Source: an uncultured Pelagibacteraceae bacterium (lineage in GTDB: Bacteria > Pseudomonadota > Alphaproteobacteria > Pelagibacterales > Pelagibacteraceae). Taken from it: a DNA stretch of 64,000 nt. Below, in pieces: positions 50,236 to 60,881 of the stretch. The DNA is taken from NCBI GenBank assembly GCA_902531885.1, contig CACAFZ010000001.1, positions 62,001 through 126,000 on the forward strand, in the 5' to 3' direction. Under the pieces are notes generated by a model. That model was not told the DNA's origin and did not search any database. It worked only from the letters and a program-made list of their open reading frames with translations. Every line of letters begins with the position of its first letter. Position 1 is the first letter of the stretch. The translations under genes were made by a program, and so were the position numbers.

Positions 50236-50946
50236 TTAATTTTTTTTCCACATCAAATAAGTTAATAAATAAAAAGTTATTACACCTAAAAAATAATCCC
50301 ACTCTAATGCGTGTTTAAAAAATTTTAAATTAAACCCTAAAAAATCATCACCAGGCAAGCTAACAATAGGTATACTAATCATTGCAACAATAATAAGAAT
50401 TGATACTAAAATTAATTTTAGTTTTAATATTGTAGGATTTATATAGTTTATCAATTTATCTTTTAAAGAATAAAAAGTTGCAACAAGATAAGCTTGAGCA
50501 ACAATTTCAAAAATAATAAATGATAACATTATTACTCTTCTAAAAAGTTTGTATAGGTCATTATCAAATTTAATACCTAAAAATATTGAGTGTATTGTTA
50601 AAGCAATTGCTGAAGCTACACCAAAGAAAAATATTTTTTTTATATTTTTATGATCAATGCTAAAAAAATTTATTATTTGTTTGTTGTATAACCAGTATTT
50701 AACAAGAAGAAACGACGTAAAAAACATACTGGGCTTAAAAATTAACCAAGTAGGGTAAGGTCTAGCAGTTCTACTGATAGATGCGCCACCATCTAAATAC
50801 GGAAAGGTATTATGAATTATATCTTCTTGGTTAGGAAAAAGTTCATGAAACTGTGTTATTAAAAGCAAACAAGTATTAATAGCAATAAATGGCACAATAA
50901 ATATCCATATACTTATGGATCTTGCCTTGTTGATTTGCTCCATCAA
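50236..50946 (-). CDS. hypothetical multi-pass membrane protein
   Basis: 236 aa hydrophobic ORF. Confidence 0.65.
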   Translation of the reverse strand: MMEQINKARSISIWIFIVPFIAINTCLLLITQFHELFPNQEDIIHNTFPYLDGGASISRTARPYPTWLIFKPSMFFTSFLLVKYWLYNKQIINFFSIDHKNIKKIFFFGVASAIALTIHSIFLGIKFDNDLYKLFRRVIMLSFIIFEIVAQAYLVATFYSLKDKLINYINPTILKLKLILVSILIIVAMISIPIVSLPGDDFLGFNLKFFKHALEWDYFLGVITFYLLTYLMWKKN

Positions 50947-51085
50947 AAAATTTATTTTTTCTTATTTTTTTTTCTAGCTCTTCTTTTTTTAGAGCCCATT
51001 TTTCTTCTTCCTCTATGTTTTTTTGGGTATCCCATATTATTTCCTTTCTAATTAATTTGTTGACCTTGAATCGCGGATATAGCAT
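50876..51085 (-). CDS. small charged protein, 69 aa
   Basis: Internal ATG of the 50876..51169 ORF: MLYPRFKVNKLIRKEIIWDTQKNIEEEEKWALKKEELEKKIRKNKFFDG...; overlaps next gene by about 70 nt. Confidence 0.4.
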   Translation of the reverse strand: MLYPRFKVNKLIRKEIIWDTQKNIEEEEKWALKKEELEKKIRKNKFFDGANQQGKIHKYMDIYCAIYCY

Positions 51086-51121
51086 TGTGTAAAATAATTC
51101 GCAATCTATAAAAAAAATTAT

Positions 51122-52300
51122 ATGTCTAAGTCTATAAAAACCTTTCTTATTAGTGCAGAAAAAGATCATTTAAATAAATCAGCTAATCCAGCGATAGTTA
51201 GAGCATCTACTGTTTATTTTAAATCAATTCAAGAAATGCAAAAGCTACAAAAAAAAATAGGAAAAGGAATTAAAACTAACTATTTTGATTATGGAAGACA
51301 AGGAAGTCAAACTTCTATTGCTCTTCAAAATATTCTCAAGGAACTAGAACAATCTTATCATGTATTTTTAACTCAAACAGGATTTGCTGCAGTTGCACTT
51401 GCTATTATGAGCGTTTGCAGACCAGGAGATGAAATTGTAATTTCAGATTGTGTTTACAGACCAACGCAAAAACTAACAAGTCAACTTTTAAAAGAATTTA
51501 ATGTTAAAGCTATCTGGTATGATCCAAATAGTTTTGATGATTTAAAAAAAAAAGTAACCAAAAAAACAAAACTTATTTATGTTGAGAATCCTGGAAGCAA
51601 TTCTTTTGAGTTTCAAGATTTGGGCAAAATTGTTTCATTTGCGAAAAGAAGAAAAATTTATACGGCTATAGATAATACTTGGGGAACGGCATATTTTTTT
51701 AAACCAATAAAATTAGGTTTTGATTTATCAATTACTTCAGCTACAAAATATTATTCTGGGCATTCTGATGTTATGGCAGGCACTCTAGCTGTTAGTAAAA
51801 AAGTATATAAAAAAGTTTGGTGGTATAACCATCTTTCAGGATATCGATTGTCAGCAGATGATGCTTACTTGGTTATAAGAGGATTAAGAACTTTAAGTTT
51901 AAGATTAGAAAAACATCAGGAAAATACTTTAAAGATAATAAAATGGATGACGAAACAAAAAAAAATAACAAAAATTTTATATCCCTACAAAACATCATCC
52001 AAAGAATATAAACTCTGGAAAAAATACTATAGTGGTGCATCAGGTTTGCTAAGCATAATAATTAAAAGTAAAAGCAAATCTTCGGTGTATAAATTCGTAA
52101 ATTCTTTAAAACTATTTGGCATAGGTTATAGTTGGGGCGGATATTCCAGTCTAGCAGTTTACAATCATCCTGTAGAAATGGGTAAAAGACATTTTTTTAA
52201 TTTAGAAAAAAATTGTCATTTGATAAGAATACATATTGGATTAGAAGATCCTAATGATTTAATTAATGACTTAAAAAAGTCTCTAAAATATATTAAGTGA
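51122..52300 (+). CDS. metC: cystathionine beta-lyase-like PLP enzyme
   Basis: NYFDYGRQGSQTSIALQNILKELEQ; DNTWGTAYFFKPIKLGFDLSITSATKYYSGHSDVMAG. Confidence 0.92.
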   Translation: MSKSIKTFLISAEKDHLNKSANPAIVRASTVYFKSIQEMQKLQKKIGKGIKTNYFDYGRQGSQTSIALQNILKELEQSYHVFLTQTGFAAVALAIMSVCRPGDEIVISDCVYRPTQKLTSQLLKEFNVKAIWYDPNSFDDLKKKVTKKTKLIYVENPGSNSFEFQDLGKIVSFAKRRKIYTAIDNTWGTAYFFKPIKLGFDLSITSATKYYSGHSDVMAGTLAVSKKVYKKVWWYNHLSGYRLSADDAYLVIRGLRTLSLRLEKHQENTLKIIKWMTKQKKITKILYPYKTSSKEYKLWKKYYSGASGLLSIIIKSKSKSSVYKFVNSLKLFGIGYSWGGYSSLAVYNHPVEMGKRHFFNLEKNCHLIRIHIGLEDPNDLINDLKKSLKYIK

Positions 52301-53517
52301 TATTAAAAAATTTTATACCAAACAAGACAGCTTTAGTTACGTTAATTGCAGCATGTTTAGTTGTTATAATTTCTCTAGGAATTAGACAAACATTTGGTCT
52401 ATTTTATTTTGATTTTGAAACTGATTTAAATATTACAATGACTCAATTTGGTTTTGCAATTGGGTTACAACTATTTTTATGGGGTCTTTTCGGACCTTGG
52501 TTTGGAATAATTACAGATAAATACGGAGGAAATATTGCTGTTTTTATAGGTTTTTTATTTTACTTAGCGGGAGCAGGATTATTATATTCAGGAATTAATA
52601 CTGGTTTTTATTTTACTTTAAGTATGGGAGTTTTAATTGGTATAGGCTTAGGAGCCACAGCAATTAGTATACCAGTTTCAATTGTTGCCAAACATTTTCC
52701 GTTATCAAACAGAACTATAGCAATTGGAATTGTTACATCGGCGGGATCTTTTGGATACTTTTTATCTCCTTTGTTTACTCGTTATTCATTAAGAGAAGTT
52801 GGCTGGGAAACAACCATATTATTTTTTATTATATTATTATTTTTAGGTTTAATAGTAGCGTTTTTTCTTTCAACTCCAAAAATTGATAGCGGAACTAATT
52901 TTGAAAATAAACAAACTGCTACTGAAGCAATTAAAGAAGCTTTTAATAACAAAAGTTACGTTTATTTAACATTAGGTTTTTTTGTTTGTGGATGGCACAT
53001 AGCACTTGTTGCAACACACATACCAACCTATGTAAATGACAGAGGTTTACCAGACTGGTGTGCGGCAACTATTTTAGCTCTAATCGGTCTTTTTAATATG
53101 ATAGGGACCATTACCGCAGGATATCTATCAACAAAATATAGTAAAAAAAATATTTTAAGTGCAATATATTTTTTAAGAGGCGTATCAATAATGTATTTTA
53201 TTTTTTTGCCACCAAGCGTTTTTAATGCAATAATATTTGGAATTACTTTCGGTTTTCTATGGTTAGCAACCGTACCACCAACAAATGGAATTGTGGGTCA
53301 TATTTTTGGAACTAAATACATTGCATTACTTTATGGATTTGTATTCTTGAGCCATCAAGTTGGCTCTTTTCTTGGAGCATATCTTGGCGGATTATTTTAT
53401 GATTTATATGGTTCATTTGACTATGCATGGTACATTTCTATCGCTTTATCTATTTTTGCAGGTTTGATACATTTACCTATAAAAGAGAAAGCAATTGAAA
53501 GAACTCAAACTGCATAA
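52297..53517 (+). CDS. MFS transporter (oxalate/formate antiporter-like)
   Basis: 406 aa, twelve hydrophobic segments; RQTFGLFYFDFETDLNITMTQFGFAIGLQLFLWGLFGPWFG; GTG start overlapping metC. Confidence 0.85.
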   Translation: MILKNFIPNKTALVTLIAACLVVIISLGIRQTFGLFYFDFETDLNITMTQFGFAIGLQLFLWGLFGPWFGIITDKYGGNIAVFIGFLFYLAGAGLLYSGINTGFYFTLSMGVLIGIGLGATAISIPVSIVAKHFPLSNRTIAIGIVTSAGSFGYFLSPLFTRYSLREVGWETTILFFIILLFLGLIVAFFLSTPKIDSGTNFENKQTATEAIKEAFNNKSYVYLTLGFFVCGWHIALVATHIPTYVNDRGLPDWCAATILALIGLFNMIGTITAGYLSTKYSKKNILSAIYFLRGVSIMYFIFLPPSVFNAIIFGITFGFLWLATVPPTNGIVGHIFGTKYIALLYGFVFLSHQVGSFLGAYLGGLFYDLYGSFDYAWYISIALSIFAGLIHLPIKEKAIERTQTA

Positions 53518-54709
53518 ATTAAGATTTAGTCCATATTTAGATAAGCTTTATCATTCTGATAAGCCTTTAATAATTTATAAAGTAAAAAATGGATACAATT
53601 TATACACTGATTTTTCAAAAAAAATTATAATTACTAAAAACAATATAAATAAATTTTTTAATAATTTTTCGAAAAAAAAATTTACGAAAGAAACTGATTT
53701 GTATATTGGATTTTTAGGTTATGAGATTCTTTGTAATTTACTAAAAATTAATATAAAAAATCAAAAAAAACTTAATTTTTATAAGGGTATATTTTATAAG
53801 CCAGAAACAATAATAAAAATAAGAAAAGATATTAAAATAATTAGTTCTAAAAAAAATAAAAAATTCAGAAATTTTTTTAATAAAACTCAAATTTTAACCC
53901 AATTTAAAATGAATATTAGTTATAAAAAATATCAAAAAATATTTGAATTATTTTCAAAAAAAATAAAACAGGGTGAAACATATCAAATTAAAGTTTGTAC
54001 AAAATATAAAAACACGTCGCAAATAAATCCCGTAAATTTTTTTTGGAAACTTATGAAAATAAACTCTTCTCCAGAATCCTTTATGATTAGAGATAAAGAT
54101 TTTTCTATAGTAAGCTGTTCTCCAGAAACTCTAATAGATAAAAAAAGCAATAAAATTATTACTAAACCAATCGCAGGAACTTTAAGAAAAAATAAAAAAA
54201 TAAACAAGTTAAAAGCACTTAATTTTTTTAGAAATAACAATAAAGAAACTAAAGAACATAATATGATTGTTGATATGGAAAGAAGTGATTTATCAAAAAT
54301 ATGTAAAGCAGGCTCTGTAAAAATATTAAAACAAAAATATGTCGAGGAATATAAGCATTTATTTCACTATGTAACCTCTATAAGAGGTGATTTAAAAAAC
54401 AAAATAAAAATTGTAGATATTATTAAATCTATGATGCCAGGAGGTTCAGTTATTGGATGTCCTAAAATCAGAACTTTAGAACTTTTAAATAAACAAGAAA
54501 CTGAAGATAGAAACATATTCACTGGAAGTTTTGGATATATAAAATTTAATCAAGACATGAGATTTAATATTATAATAAGATCAATTCTTAATTATAAAAA
54601 AATTTCAGAAATATCCGCTGCATCTGGCATTGTTTTAGAAAGCACTCCAAAAAAAGAGTTTAATGAAAATTTTATAAAAGCAAAATCTCTACTGGAATTA
54701 TACAAATGA
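53495..54709 (+). CDS. pabB: aminodeoxychorismate synthase component I
   Basis: IKQGETYQIKVCTKY; SCSPETLIDKKSNKIITKPIAGTLRK; IKSMMPGGSVIGCPKIRTLELL. Confidence 0.92.
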   Translation: MKELKLHKLRFSPYLDKLYHSDKPLIIYKVKNGYNLYTDFSKKIIITKNNINKFFNNFSKKKFTKETDLYIGFLGYEILCNLLKINIKNQKKLNFYKGIFYKPETIIKIRKDIKIISSKKNKKFRNFFNKTQILTQFKMNISYKKYQKIFELFSKKIKQGETYQIKVCTKYKNTSQINPVNFFWKLMKINSSPESFMIRDKDFSIVSCSPETLIDKKSNKIITKPIAGTLRKNKKINKLKALNFFRNNNKETKEHNMIVDMERSDLSKICKAGSVKILKQKYVEEYKHLFHYVTSIRGDLKNKIKIVDIIKSMMPGGSVIGCPKIRTLELLNKQETEDRNIFTGSFGYIKFNQDMRFNIIIRSILNYKKISEISAASGIVLESTPKKEFNENFIKAKSLLELYK

Positions 54710-55263
54710 TATATGTAGTAGATCATCAAGACTCATTTACTTGGAATGTTGTGCATCAATTTTCAAAATTTAAAAAAGTTTTTTGCACAAATTACTTTGA
54801 TTTGAATCAAAAAAAATTAGAACAATCGGAAGTTATAGTATTATCGCCCGGACCAGGATCTCCTAAAGACTATCCATTAACATCAAAAATATATAAAAAA
54901 TACAAAGGTAAAAAAAAAATTATAGGAATATGCTTGGGGTATCAGCAAATATTACATAACGAGAATGGTAAAATTATACAGCAAAAAAATATTTTTCATG
55001 GTTATCAATCAAAAGTAAAAGTAACCAAAGATAGCAATATATTTAAAAAAAAAACTTTTTTTAAAGTTGGAAGATATCATTCACTTAAGCTATATGAGCC
55101 TTATAATTCAAAAAATATAAAAATATCGATGAGATGTTCCAAAACAAATATTCCTATGGCAATAGAAGATATAGAAAAAAAAGTTTTTGGTTTTCAATTT
55201 CATCCAGAATCTTTTTTAACTGAAAATGGTGACTTTATTATTAAAAAAATCTTATCAGCATAA
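54706..55263 (+). CDS. pabA: aminodeoxychorismate/anthranilate synthase glutamine amidotransferase
   Basis: VLSPGPGSPKDYP; GICLGYQQI; FGFQFHPESFLTENG. Confidence 0.92.
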   Translation: MIYVVDHQDSFTWNVVHQFSKFKKVFCTNYFDLNQKKLEQSEVIVLSPGPGSPKDYPLTSKIYKKYKGKKKIIGICLGYQQILHNENGKIIQQKNIFHGYQSKVKVTKDSNIFKKKTFFKVGRYHSLKLYEPYNSKNIKISMRCSKTNIPMAIEDIEKKVFGFQFHPESFLTENGDFIIKKILSA

Positions 55264-55996
55264 AGACCTTAAAGAGATTAAGTTTAATGATCTTTGGAAT
55301 CTGCATGGAATTTTTACAACCATGAGAGTCATTGGCAAACCGCCGAAAATATTATTTTTTAAAGAACATATAAATAATTTAATTAAGTCATTGAAGATTT
55401 ATAAAATTAAAAAAAAAAACTTAAAAAAAAATATTCTCAATTTAATTAAATTAAATGTAAATAAAAATAAAAAATATGATCATTTATTAAGAGTTGCTTC
55501 AAATAATAAAATTATTTCAATTTCTTTGAGAAAAAGACAAAAACCAAAATTAAATTTTACACTCACTATGATTAAATATAAAAGAATAGATCCTGAGTAC
55601 AAAAATTTGAAGTATAGAAAAATTCATAGTTATTTAAAAAAAATAAATACAAATAAATCTGATATTGCATTATACAAGAATAATAGATTGCTAGAAACTG
55701 GCACTTCTAATTTACTATTTATAAAAAAAAATAAAATTTACTCGCCAATAAACAATTTTTATAAAGGAACTACACTTAGTTTTTTTATGAAAAATATTAA
55801 AATTATTAAAAAAAATATATTAATTAATTTATTAGAAAATTATGAAGAAATTATAATTGTTGGATCAGGCAAAGGAGTAGTTTCAGTGAAATCTATAAAT
55901 AATTTAAGTTGGAAAAGAAAAAGTTTAAAATATTACAGAATTTTATCAAAAATTTATCAACAATCTGTTTCGAAGTGTCCTCGATATAACGGTTGA
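55226..55996 (+). CDS. pabC: class IV aminotransferase, probable 4-amino-4-deoxychorismate lyase
   Basis: LHGIFTTMRVIGKPPKILFFKEHINNL; YKNNRLLETGTSNLLFIKKNKIYSP; start uncertain. Confidence 0.8.
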   Translation: MVTLLLKKSYQHKDLKEIKFNDLWNLHGIFTTMRVIGKPPKILFFKEHINNLIKSLKIYKIKKKNLKKNILNLIKLNVNKNKKYDHLLRVASNNKIISISLRKRQKPKLNFTLTMIKYKRIDPEYKNLKYRKIHSYLKKINTNKSDIALYKNNRLLETGTSNLLFIKKNKIYSPINNFYKGTTLSFFMKNIKIIKKNILINLLENYEEIIIVGSGKGVVSVKSINNLSWKRKSLKYYRILSKIYQQSVSKCPRYNG

Positions 55997-56044
55997 TCTA
56001 TTATCTTATCTATACTAAAAGCCTTTATTCGAAGGGATAAAACT

Positions 56045-56848
56045 ATGATGCTATCTGTAAACCCATTTGTAATACTGGCAGAATCTGTATCACCAATATT
56101 TTTACAATCATTTGTGGTTGTTATGATTATATTGGTTGTCATAGGTACTCTTGTAGACATTATCCATAAAAAAAATGTAAAATATTTTTTTAAAAATGCA
56201 AAAAAAGCTAAATTATCAGCAACAAAAAAATTAACTACTGGTGAAAAAATATCTGTAATTTCTAAAACTATTGCTAGCGATATTGCAACTACATCCGAGC
56301 TCGGTGCTGGACAAAGAAGAGCAGCACATCTTCTTGGAATGTATGGAACAATTTTATTTTGGATAAGTTCAGTTATAATGATTTTTTGTTATTCATCACC
56401 ATCTTCAACAACGCCATCTGCATGGCCAATCATGTGGCACATAGGTGCTATAATGACAGTACTTGGAGGATCATGGTTTTGGTTTTTTTTAAGAGTAGAT
56501 GTTTATTCGGAAGCTCAACCTTGGTATAGAATTATTAAAGCAGATTTATTTGTACTTGCACTGATTGCATCTTCATTGTTTGGTTTAATTTGGTCATTTT
56601 TACAATCTTTAAATTTAAATGACAGGTGGGATGATAAAGTATTTTTAGTTTTTTATATTTTATCAAACTTAGTATTATTTGGTGGTGTTTACTGGTCAAA
56701 ATTTGCACATATGTTTTATAAACCAGGAGCAGCTATACAAAAGAATTTAGCTGAAGCTGATGGCTCAAGAGATAATTTACCACCCCCAGCAGATGCACCT
56801 GAGCAATTTGGCCTAGGTATAAAAAGAGAAGAGCCAAAACATTATTAA
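56045..56848 (+). CDS. aprM: adenylylsulfate reductase-associated membrane protein AprM
   Basis: 267 aa multi-pass protein immediately upstream of aprBA. Confidence 0.8.
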   Translation: MMLSVNPFVILAESVSPIFLQSFVVVMIILVVIGTLVDIIHKKNVKYFFKNAKKAKLSATKKLTTGEKISVISKTIASDIATTSELGAGQRRAAHLLGMYGTILFWISSVIMIFCYSSPSSTTPSAWPIMWHIGAIMTVLGGSWFWFFLRVDVYSEAQPWYRIIKADLFVLALIASSLFGLIWSFLQSLNLNDRWDDKVFLVFYILSNLVLFGGVYWSKFAHMFYKPGAAIQKNLAEADGSRDNLPPPADAPEQFGLGIKREEPKHY

Positions 56849-56869
56849 TATGATAGAGGAAAATTAAAT

Positions 56870-57340
56870 ATGTCGACTTTTGTATATATGACCCGTTGTG
56901 ATGGATGTGGACATTGTGTAGATATTTGTCCATCTGACATTATGCACATTGATGAAACAATTAGACGTGCAAAAAACATTGAACCAAATTTTTGTTGGGA
57001 ATGTTATTCATGTGTGAAAGCATGCCCAAATCATGCAATTGATGTTCGTGGTTATGCAGACTTTGCTCCAATGGGACACAGTGTAAGAGTTAGAAGAGAG
57101 GAAGAAAAAGGAACTATATCTTGGAAAATTAAATTCAGAAATGGAACAGTTAAAGATTTTATATCTCCAATAACAACAAAACCGTGGGGAAAATTTATTC
57201 CAAAACTATCAGAAGGAGAAAAACCTAATCAAGGAGAAATAAATTCTCAAATACTATATTCAGAACCAAAAGGTTTAAACACAAACAAAGAGTTACCTAA
57301 AATTGAAAAAAGTGCATTTAAAAAGGGAGTTTATTATTAA
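56870..57340 (+). CDS. aprB: adenylylsulfate reductase beta subunit
   Basis: CDGCGHCVDICPSDIMHID and CWECYSCVKACPNHAIDVRGYADFAPMG. Confidence 0.95.
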   Translation: MSTFVYMTRCDGCGHCVDICPSDIMHIDETIRRAKNIEPNFCWECYSCVKACPNHAIDVRGYADFAPMGHSVRVRREEEKGTISWKIKFRNGTVKDFISPITTKPWGKFIPKLSEGEKPNQGEINSQILYSEPKGLNTNKELPKIEKSAFKKGVYY

Positions 57341-59196
57341 TGGCTAGAAAAACTATTTTTGAAGATTGTGATGTTCTAGTTGTAGGTGGAGGTATGGCTG
57401 GCACTGGTGCTGCATTTGAAGCTAGACATTGGGGTAGAGATTTAAAAATAATATGTGTTGAAAAAGCAAATATTGATAGAAGTGGAGCTGTTGCTCAAGG
57501 TTTATACGCTATCAACTGTTACATGGGAATGCAATGGGGAGAAAATATGCCAGAGGACCATGTGCGTTATGCAAGAAATGATTTAATGGGACTTGTCAGA
57601 GAAGATCTTGGATATGATATGGCAAGACATGTAGATTCAACTGTACATATGTTTGATGAATGGGGTCTACCTATGATGAAAAATAAAGAAACAGGTAGAT
57701 ATCAAAGAGAAGGTAAGTGGCAAATAATGATTCACGGAGAAAGTTACAAACCAATTGTTGCAGAAGCTGCAAAAAAATCTGCAGATAAAATTTACAACAG
57801 AATAATGATTACTCATCTTTTAAAGGATGAGAGTAAAGAAAATAGAATAGCTGGGGCAGTCGGTTTTAATATGAGAACAGGGGATTACTATGTTTTTAAA
57901 GCTAAAACTGTAATAGTGGCTGCTGGTGGAGCATCACATATTTTTAAACCAAGAGCTGTTGGAGAAGGAATGGGAAGAACCTGGTACGCTCCATGGAGCA
58001 ATGGATCTGCTTATGCTTTACCAATTGAAGTAGGAGCTAAAATGACTCAAATGGAAAATAGAATTGTTTTATGTAGATTTAAAGATGGTTATGGTCCTGT
58101 TGGTGCTTACTTCTTGCATTTAAAAACATACACACAAAATGCAAATGGCGAAAATTATGAAAAAAAATGGTACGAAGAAACTAAAAAACTAGTTGGAGAA
58201 TACATAGATCATCATCCTGTACCAACTTGTTTAAGAAACCATGCTTTTATAAAAGAAGTAGCTGCTGGAGGTGGACCAATTCATATGGTTACAAAAGAAG
58301 CTTTTCAAGATCCCCATTTAGAAACTGTAGGTTGGGAAAATTTCTTAGGTATGACTGTTGGTCAAGCAGTAGTTTGGGCTTCACAAAACATTGATCCAAA
58401 ATATACAAATCCAGAACTAACAACATCTGAACCATATGTAATGGGATCACATGCTACATGCTCTGGAGCCTGGGTAAGTGGTCCAGAAGATATTGCACCC
58501 GATGATTATTTTTGGGGTTACAATAGAATGATGTCTGTAGATGGTTTGTTTGGAGCAGGAGATACTGTAGGAGGAAGTGCACATAAATTTTCATCAGGAT
58601 CATTTACTGAGGGAAGATTAGCAGCTAAAGCAGCTGTTAAATATATACAAGATAAAAAAGCTAATGATATTGAAGTATCTGAACAACAATACCAAAATTT
58701 AAAAGAAGTTATATTTAAACCTATGGAAAACTACACTGTAGGAAGAAACGAGATAACGGGTGGAACTGTTTCCCCAAGTTATATTTCACCAATTCAAGGT
58801 CTTCAAAGATTACAAAAAATAATGGATGAATATTGTGGTGGTATTACAAATAATTATATGACTAACGATAATTTGCTTAAAAGAGGATTGGAGCTTTTAG
58901 ACTGGCTTCAAGAAGACTTAGAAAATGTTGCTGCTGAAGATTATCACCAATTAATGAGAGCTTGGGAACTGAAACACAGAACATTGACCTCACAATGTGT
59001 TACAGAACATACCTTATACCGAGAAGAAACACGTTGGCCAGGATATTATTATAGGGGCGATCACATGAAACTTGATGATGAAAATTGGCACTGCTTAACA
59101 GTATCACGTAGAGATCCTGAGTCAGGTAAATTTTCAATGGAAAAAAAACCTGTCTACCATATAGTTGATGATAAAGAGAAGAAGCAAGCTTCTTAA
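57340..59196 (+). CDS. aprA: adenylylsulfate reductase alpha subunit
   Basis: DVLVVGGGMAGTGAAFEARHWGRDLKIICVEKANIDRSGAVAQGLYAINCYMG. Confidence 0.97.
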   Translation: MARKTIFEDCDVLVVGGGMAGTGAAFEARHWGRDLKIICVEKANIDRSGAVAQGLYAINCYMGMQWGENMPEDHVRYARNDLMGLVREDLGYDMARHVDSTVHMFDEWGLPMMKNKETGRYQREGKWQIMIHGESYKPIVAEAAKKSADKIYNRIMITHLLKDESKENRIAGAVGFNMRTGDYYVFKAKTVIVAAGGASHIFKPRAVGEGMGRTWYAPWSNGSAYALPIEVGAKMTQMENRIVLCRFKDGYGPVGAYFLHLKTYTQNANGENYEKKWYEETKKLVGEYIDHHPVPTCLRNHAFIKEVAAGGGPIHMVTKEAFQDPHLETVGWENFLGMTVGQAVVWASQNIDPKYTNPELTTSEPYVMGSHATCSGAWVSGPEDIAPDDYFWGYNRMMSVDGLFGAGDTVGGSAHKFSSGSFTEGRLAAKAAVKYIQDKKANDIEVSEQQYQNLKEVIFKPMENYTVGRNEITGGTVSPSYISPIQGLQRLQKIMDEYCGGITNNYMTNDNLLKRGLELLDWLQEDLENVAAEDYHQLMRAWELKHRTLTSQCVTEHTLYREETRWPGYYYRGDHMKLDDENWHCLTVSRRDPESGKFSMEKKPVYHIVDDKEKKQAS

Positions 59197-59213
59197 AATA
59201 AGTTTTAAAATTA

Positions 59214-59564
59214 ATGAGTTTTTTAGATAAATCCGACCAGGAAATCATTAAGATTGCTGATTCAATTTGGGAAAATTTAATTAAATCTTCTAATATTAAA
59301 GATTATGGTGGTTTTACAAAAGATTTTTCATCACAGATGCTTTACGGAGCAAATGAAGTTGAGTTAGGTAAACAATGGGCAAGTAATGAACTAATTTCAA
59401 ACTTATCGGAAAATTGCAAAGCCTTTGGATGTTTGCGAAGAGGGCTATATGTAACTGTTCTATACAAGCAAACTAGTACTAAAATTCCAGGAGAATTTCT
59501 AGGTCGTTTAGTTTTGGGAGAGGAAGATGGTTTTGTTAAGGTCTTTGGTGCAACCATTTTTTAG
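59214..59564 (+). CDS. hypothetical protein downstream of aprA
   Basis: 116 aa; MSFLDKSDQEIIKIADSIWENLIKSSNIKDYGGFTKDFSSQML. Confidence 0.7.
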   Translation: MSFLDKSDQEIIKIADSIWENLIKSSNIKDYGGFTKDFSSQMLYGANEVELGKQWASNELISNLSENCKAFGCLRRGLYVTVLYKQTSTKIPGEFLGRLVLGEEDGFVKVFGATIF

Positions 59565-59637
59565 GGTCGATTTAAAAAAATTTTTAATTTTTGCAAATAA
59601 AGCTTGAAAAATTCTCTATCCAGGTGTACTTGCGAGT

Positions 59638-59787
59638 ATGCTTAAAAATTTTAATAAAAATATGATTAATATATTTAAGCAAATTCCAGAACAATTATTT
59701 TCATTTACTTCAAAATCGGTGATCTATTTTGGATTAGCAATTTACTGGGGTGTGATTTTATGGAGTACTATTATTAATATAATTTAA
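59638..59787 (+). CDS. small single-TM protein, 49 aa
   Basis: Not in ORF track: MLKNFNKNMINIFKQIPEQLFSFTSKSVIYFGLAIYWGVILWSTIINII; ends 6 nt before the TauE/SafE gene. Confidence 0.55.
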   Translation: MLKNFNKNMINIFKQIPEQLFSFTSKSVIYFGLAIYWGVILWSTIINII

Positions 59788-59793
59788 ATTTTT

Positions 59794-60876
59794 ATGGATT
59801 TCTTTCTTCCAGTCGCGGAAGTTTATGTTAGTTTACCATTAATTTTTATTCTTAGTTTAATTGTCGGGGTTCTCTCAGGATTATTTGGAGTAGGTGGTGG
59901 ATTTTTAATGACACCATTTTTAATTTTTTTAGGAATTCCTCCATCATATGCAGTTGCTAATGAAGCGAATAATATCTTAGGAACTTCAGTATCAGGCTCT
60001 ACAACACATTGGTTAAAAAACACTTTAGATTATAAAATGGGGTTTATGATTGTCATTGGCGGTGCTATTGGAACTGTCATTGGTATAATTACGTTTACAT
60101 ATTTTAAGGATATTGGAAAAATTAACATAGTTATTTCTTTGGCTTATATGTATATTTTGGCAATCATCGGAACTATAATGTTAGTTCAAGGAATCTCTGA
60201 AATTGATAGAGCAAGAAAAAAAATAGTTATAAAAAAAAAATTACATAGTCATTATTGGATACATGGACTTCCATTAAGAATGAGATTTAAAAAATCTCAA
60301 TTGTATGAGAGCGCTTTCACACCAATAATAATTGGTTTAATAGTAGGTTTTATTGCTGCAATAATGGGAATTGGTGGCGCTTTTCTGTTGGTACCTGCTA
60401 TGATTTATATAATTGGTATGCCAACCAAATTAGTTCCGGGAACATCTTTATTTGTTACGATATTTGTAAGTGCAATTGTAACAGTTCTGCATGCACTTAA
60501 TTACGGATCAATTGATTTAATTTTAGTAACAGTATTGATTTTAGGCTCAATACTTGGTGTGCAGGTAGGTCAAAAATTAGGTGAAAAAATTGATAGTTCT
60601 CAATTTAAAACCATTTTAGCAGTATTATTATTGTTAGTAGGTATAGCTATTGCTTATGACACTTTTATAGCTGAACAGACAATAAACGATTTAAACAACA
60701 ATGGAACTAAAGCGATGGGTAACTTAGAAAAATTCATATTAGACTTATCAAAAGATTTTCCTGTAATGTATGGAACGGTTTCAATTGTACTTGCTATAGT
60801 TTTGGGCATAGGAGCAGCATTTGTTAGAAAGTTTTTTTCAGATTTAAGAAAAAAAATCCAACAACCAGTCGCATAA
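59794..60876 (+). CDS. TauE/SafE-family exporter (probable sulfite/organosulfonate)
   Basis: GVLSGLFGVGGGFLMTPFLIFLGIPPSYAVANEANNI; GFIAAIMGIGGAFLLVPAMIYIIGMPT. Confidence 0.9.
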   Translation: MDFFLPVAEVYVSLPLIFILSLIVGVLSGLFGVGGGFLMTPFLIFLGIPPSYAVANEANNILGTSVSGSTTHWLKNTLDYKMGFMIVIGGAIGTVIGIITFTYFKDIGKINIVISLAYMYILAIIGTIMLVQGISEIDRARKKIVIKKKLHSHYWIHGLPLRMRFKKSQLYESAFTPIIIGLIVGFIAAIMGIGGAFLLVPAMIYIIGMPTKLVPGTSLFVTIFVSAIVTVLHALNYGSIDLILVTVLILGSILGVQVGQKLGEKIDSSQFKTILAVLLLLVGIAIAYDTFIAEQTINDLNNNGTKAMGNLEKFILDLSKDFPVMYGTVSIVLAIVLGIGAAFVRKFFSDLRKKIQQPVA

Positions 60877-60881
60877 AAAAT

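Noticed and set aside
50876-51169. Full-length 97-aa ORF on minus strand
   Set aside because: N-terminal part overlaps the metC start on the opposite strand; only the shorter 50876..51085 form is plausible.
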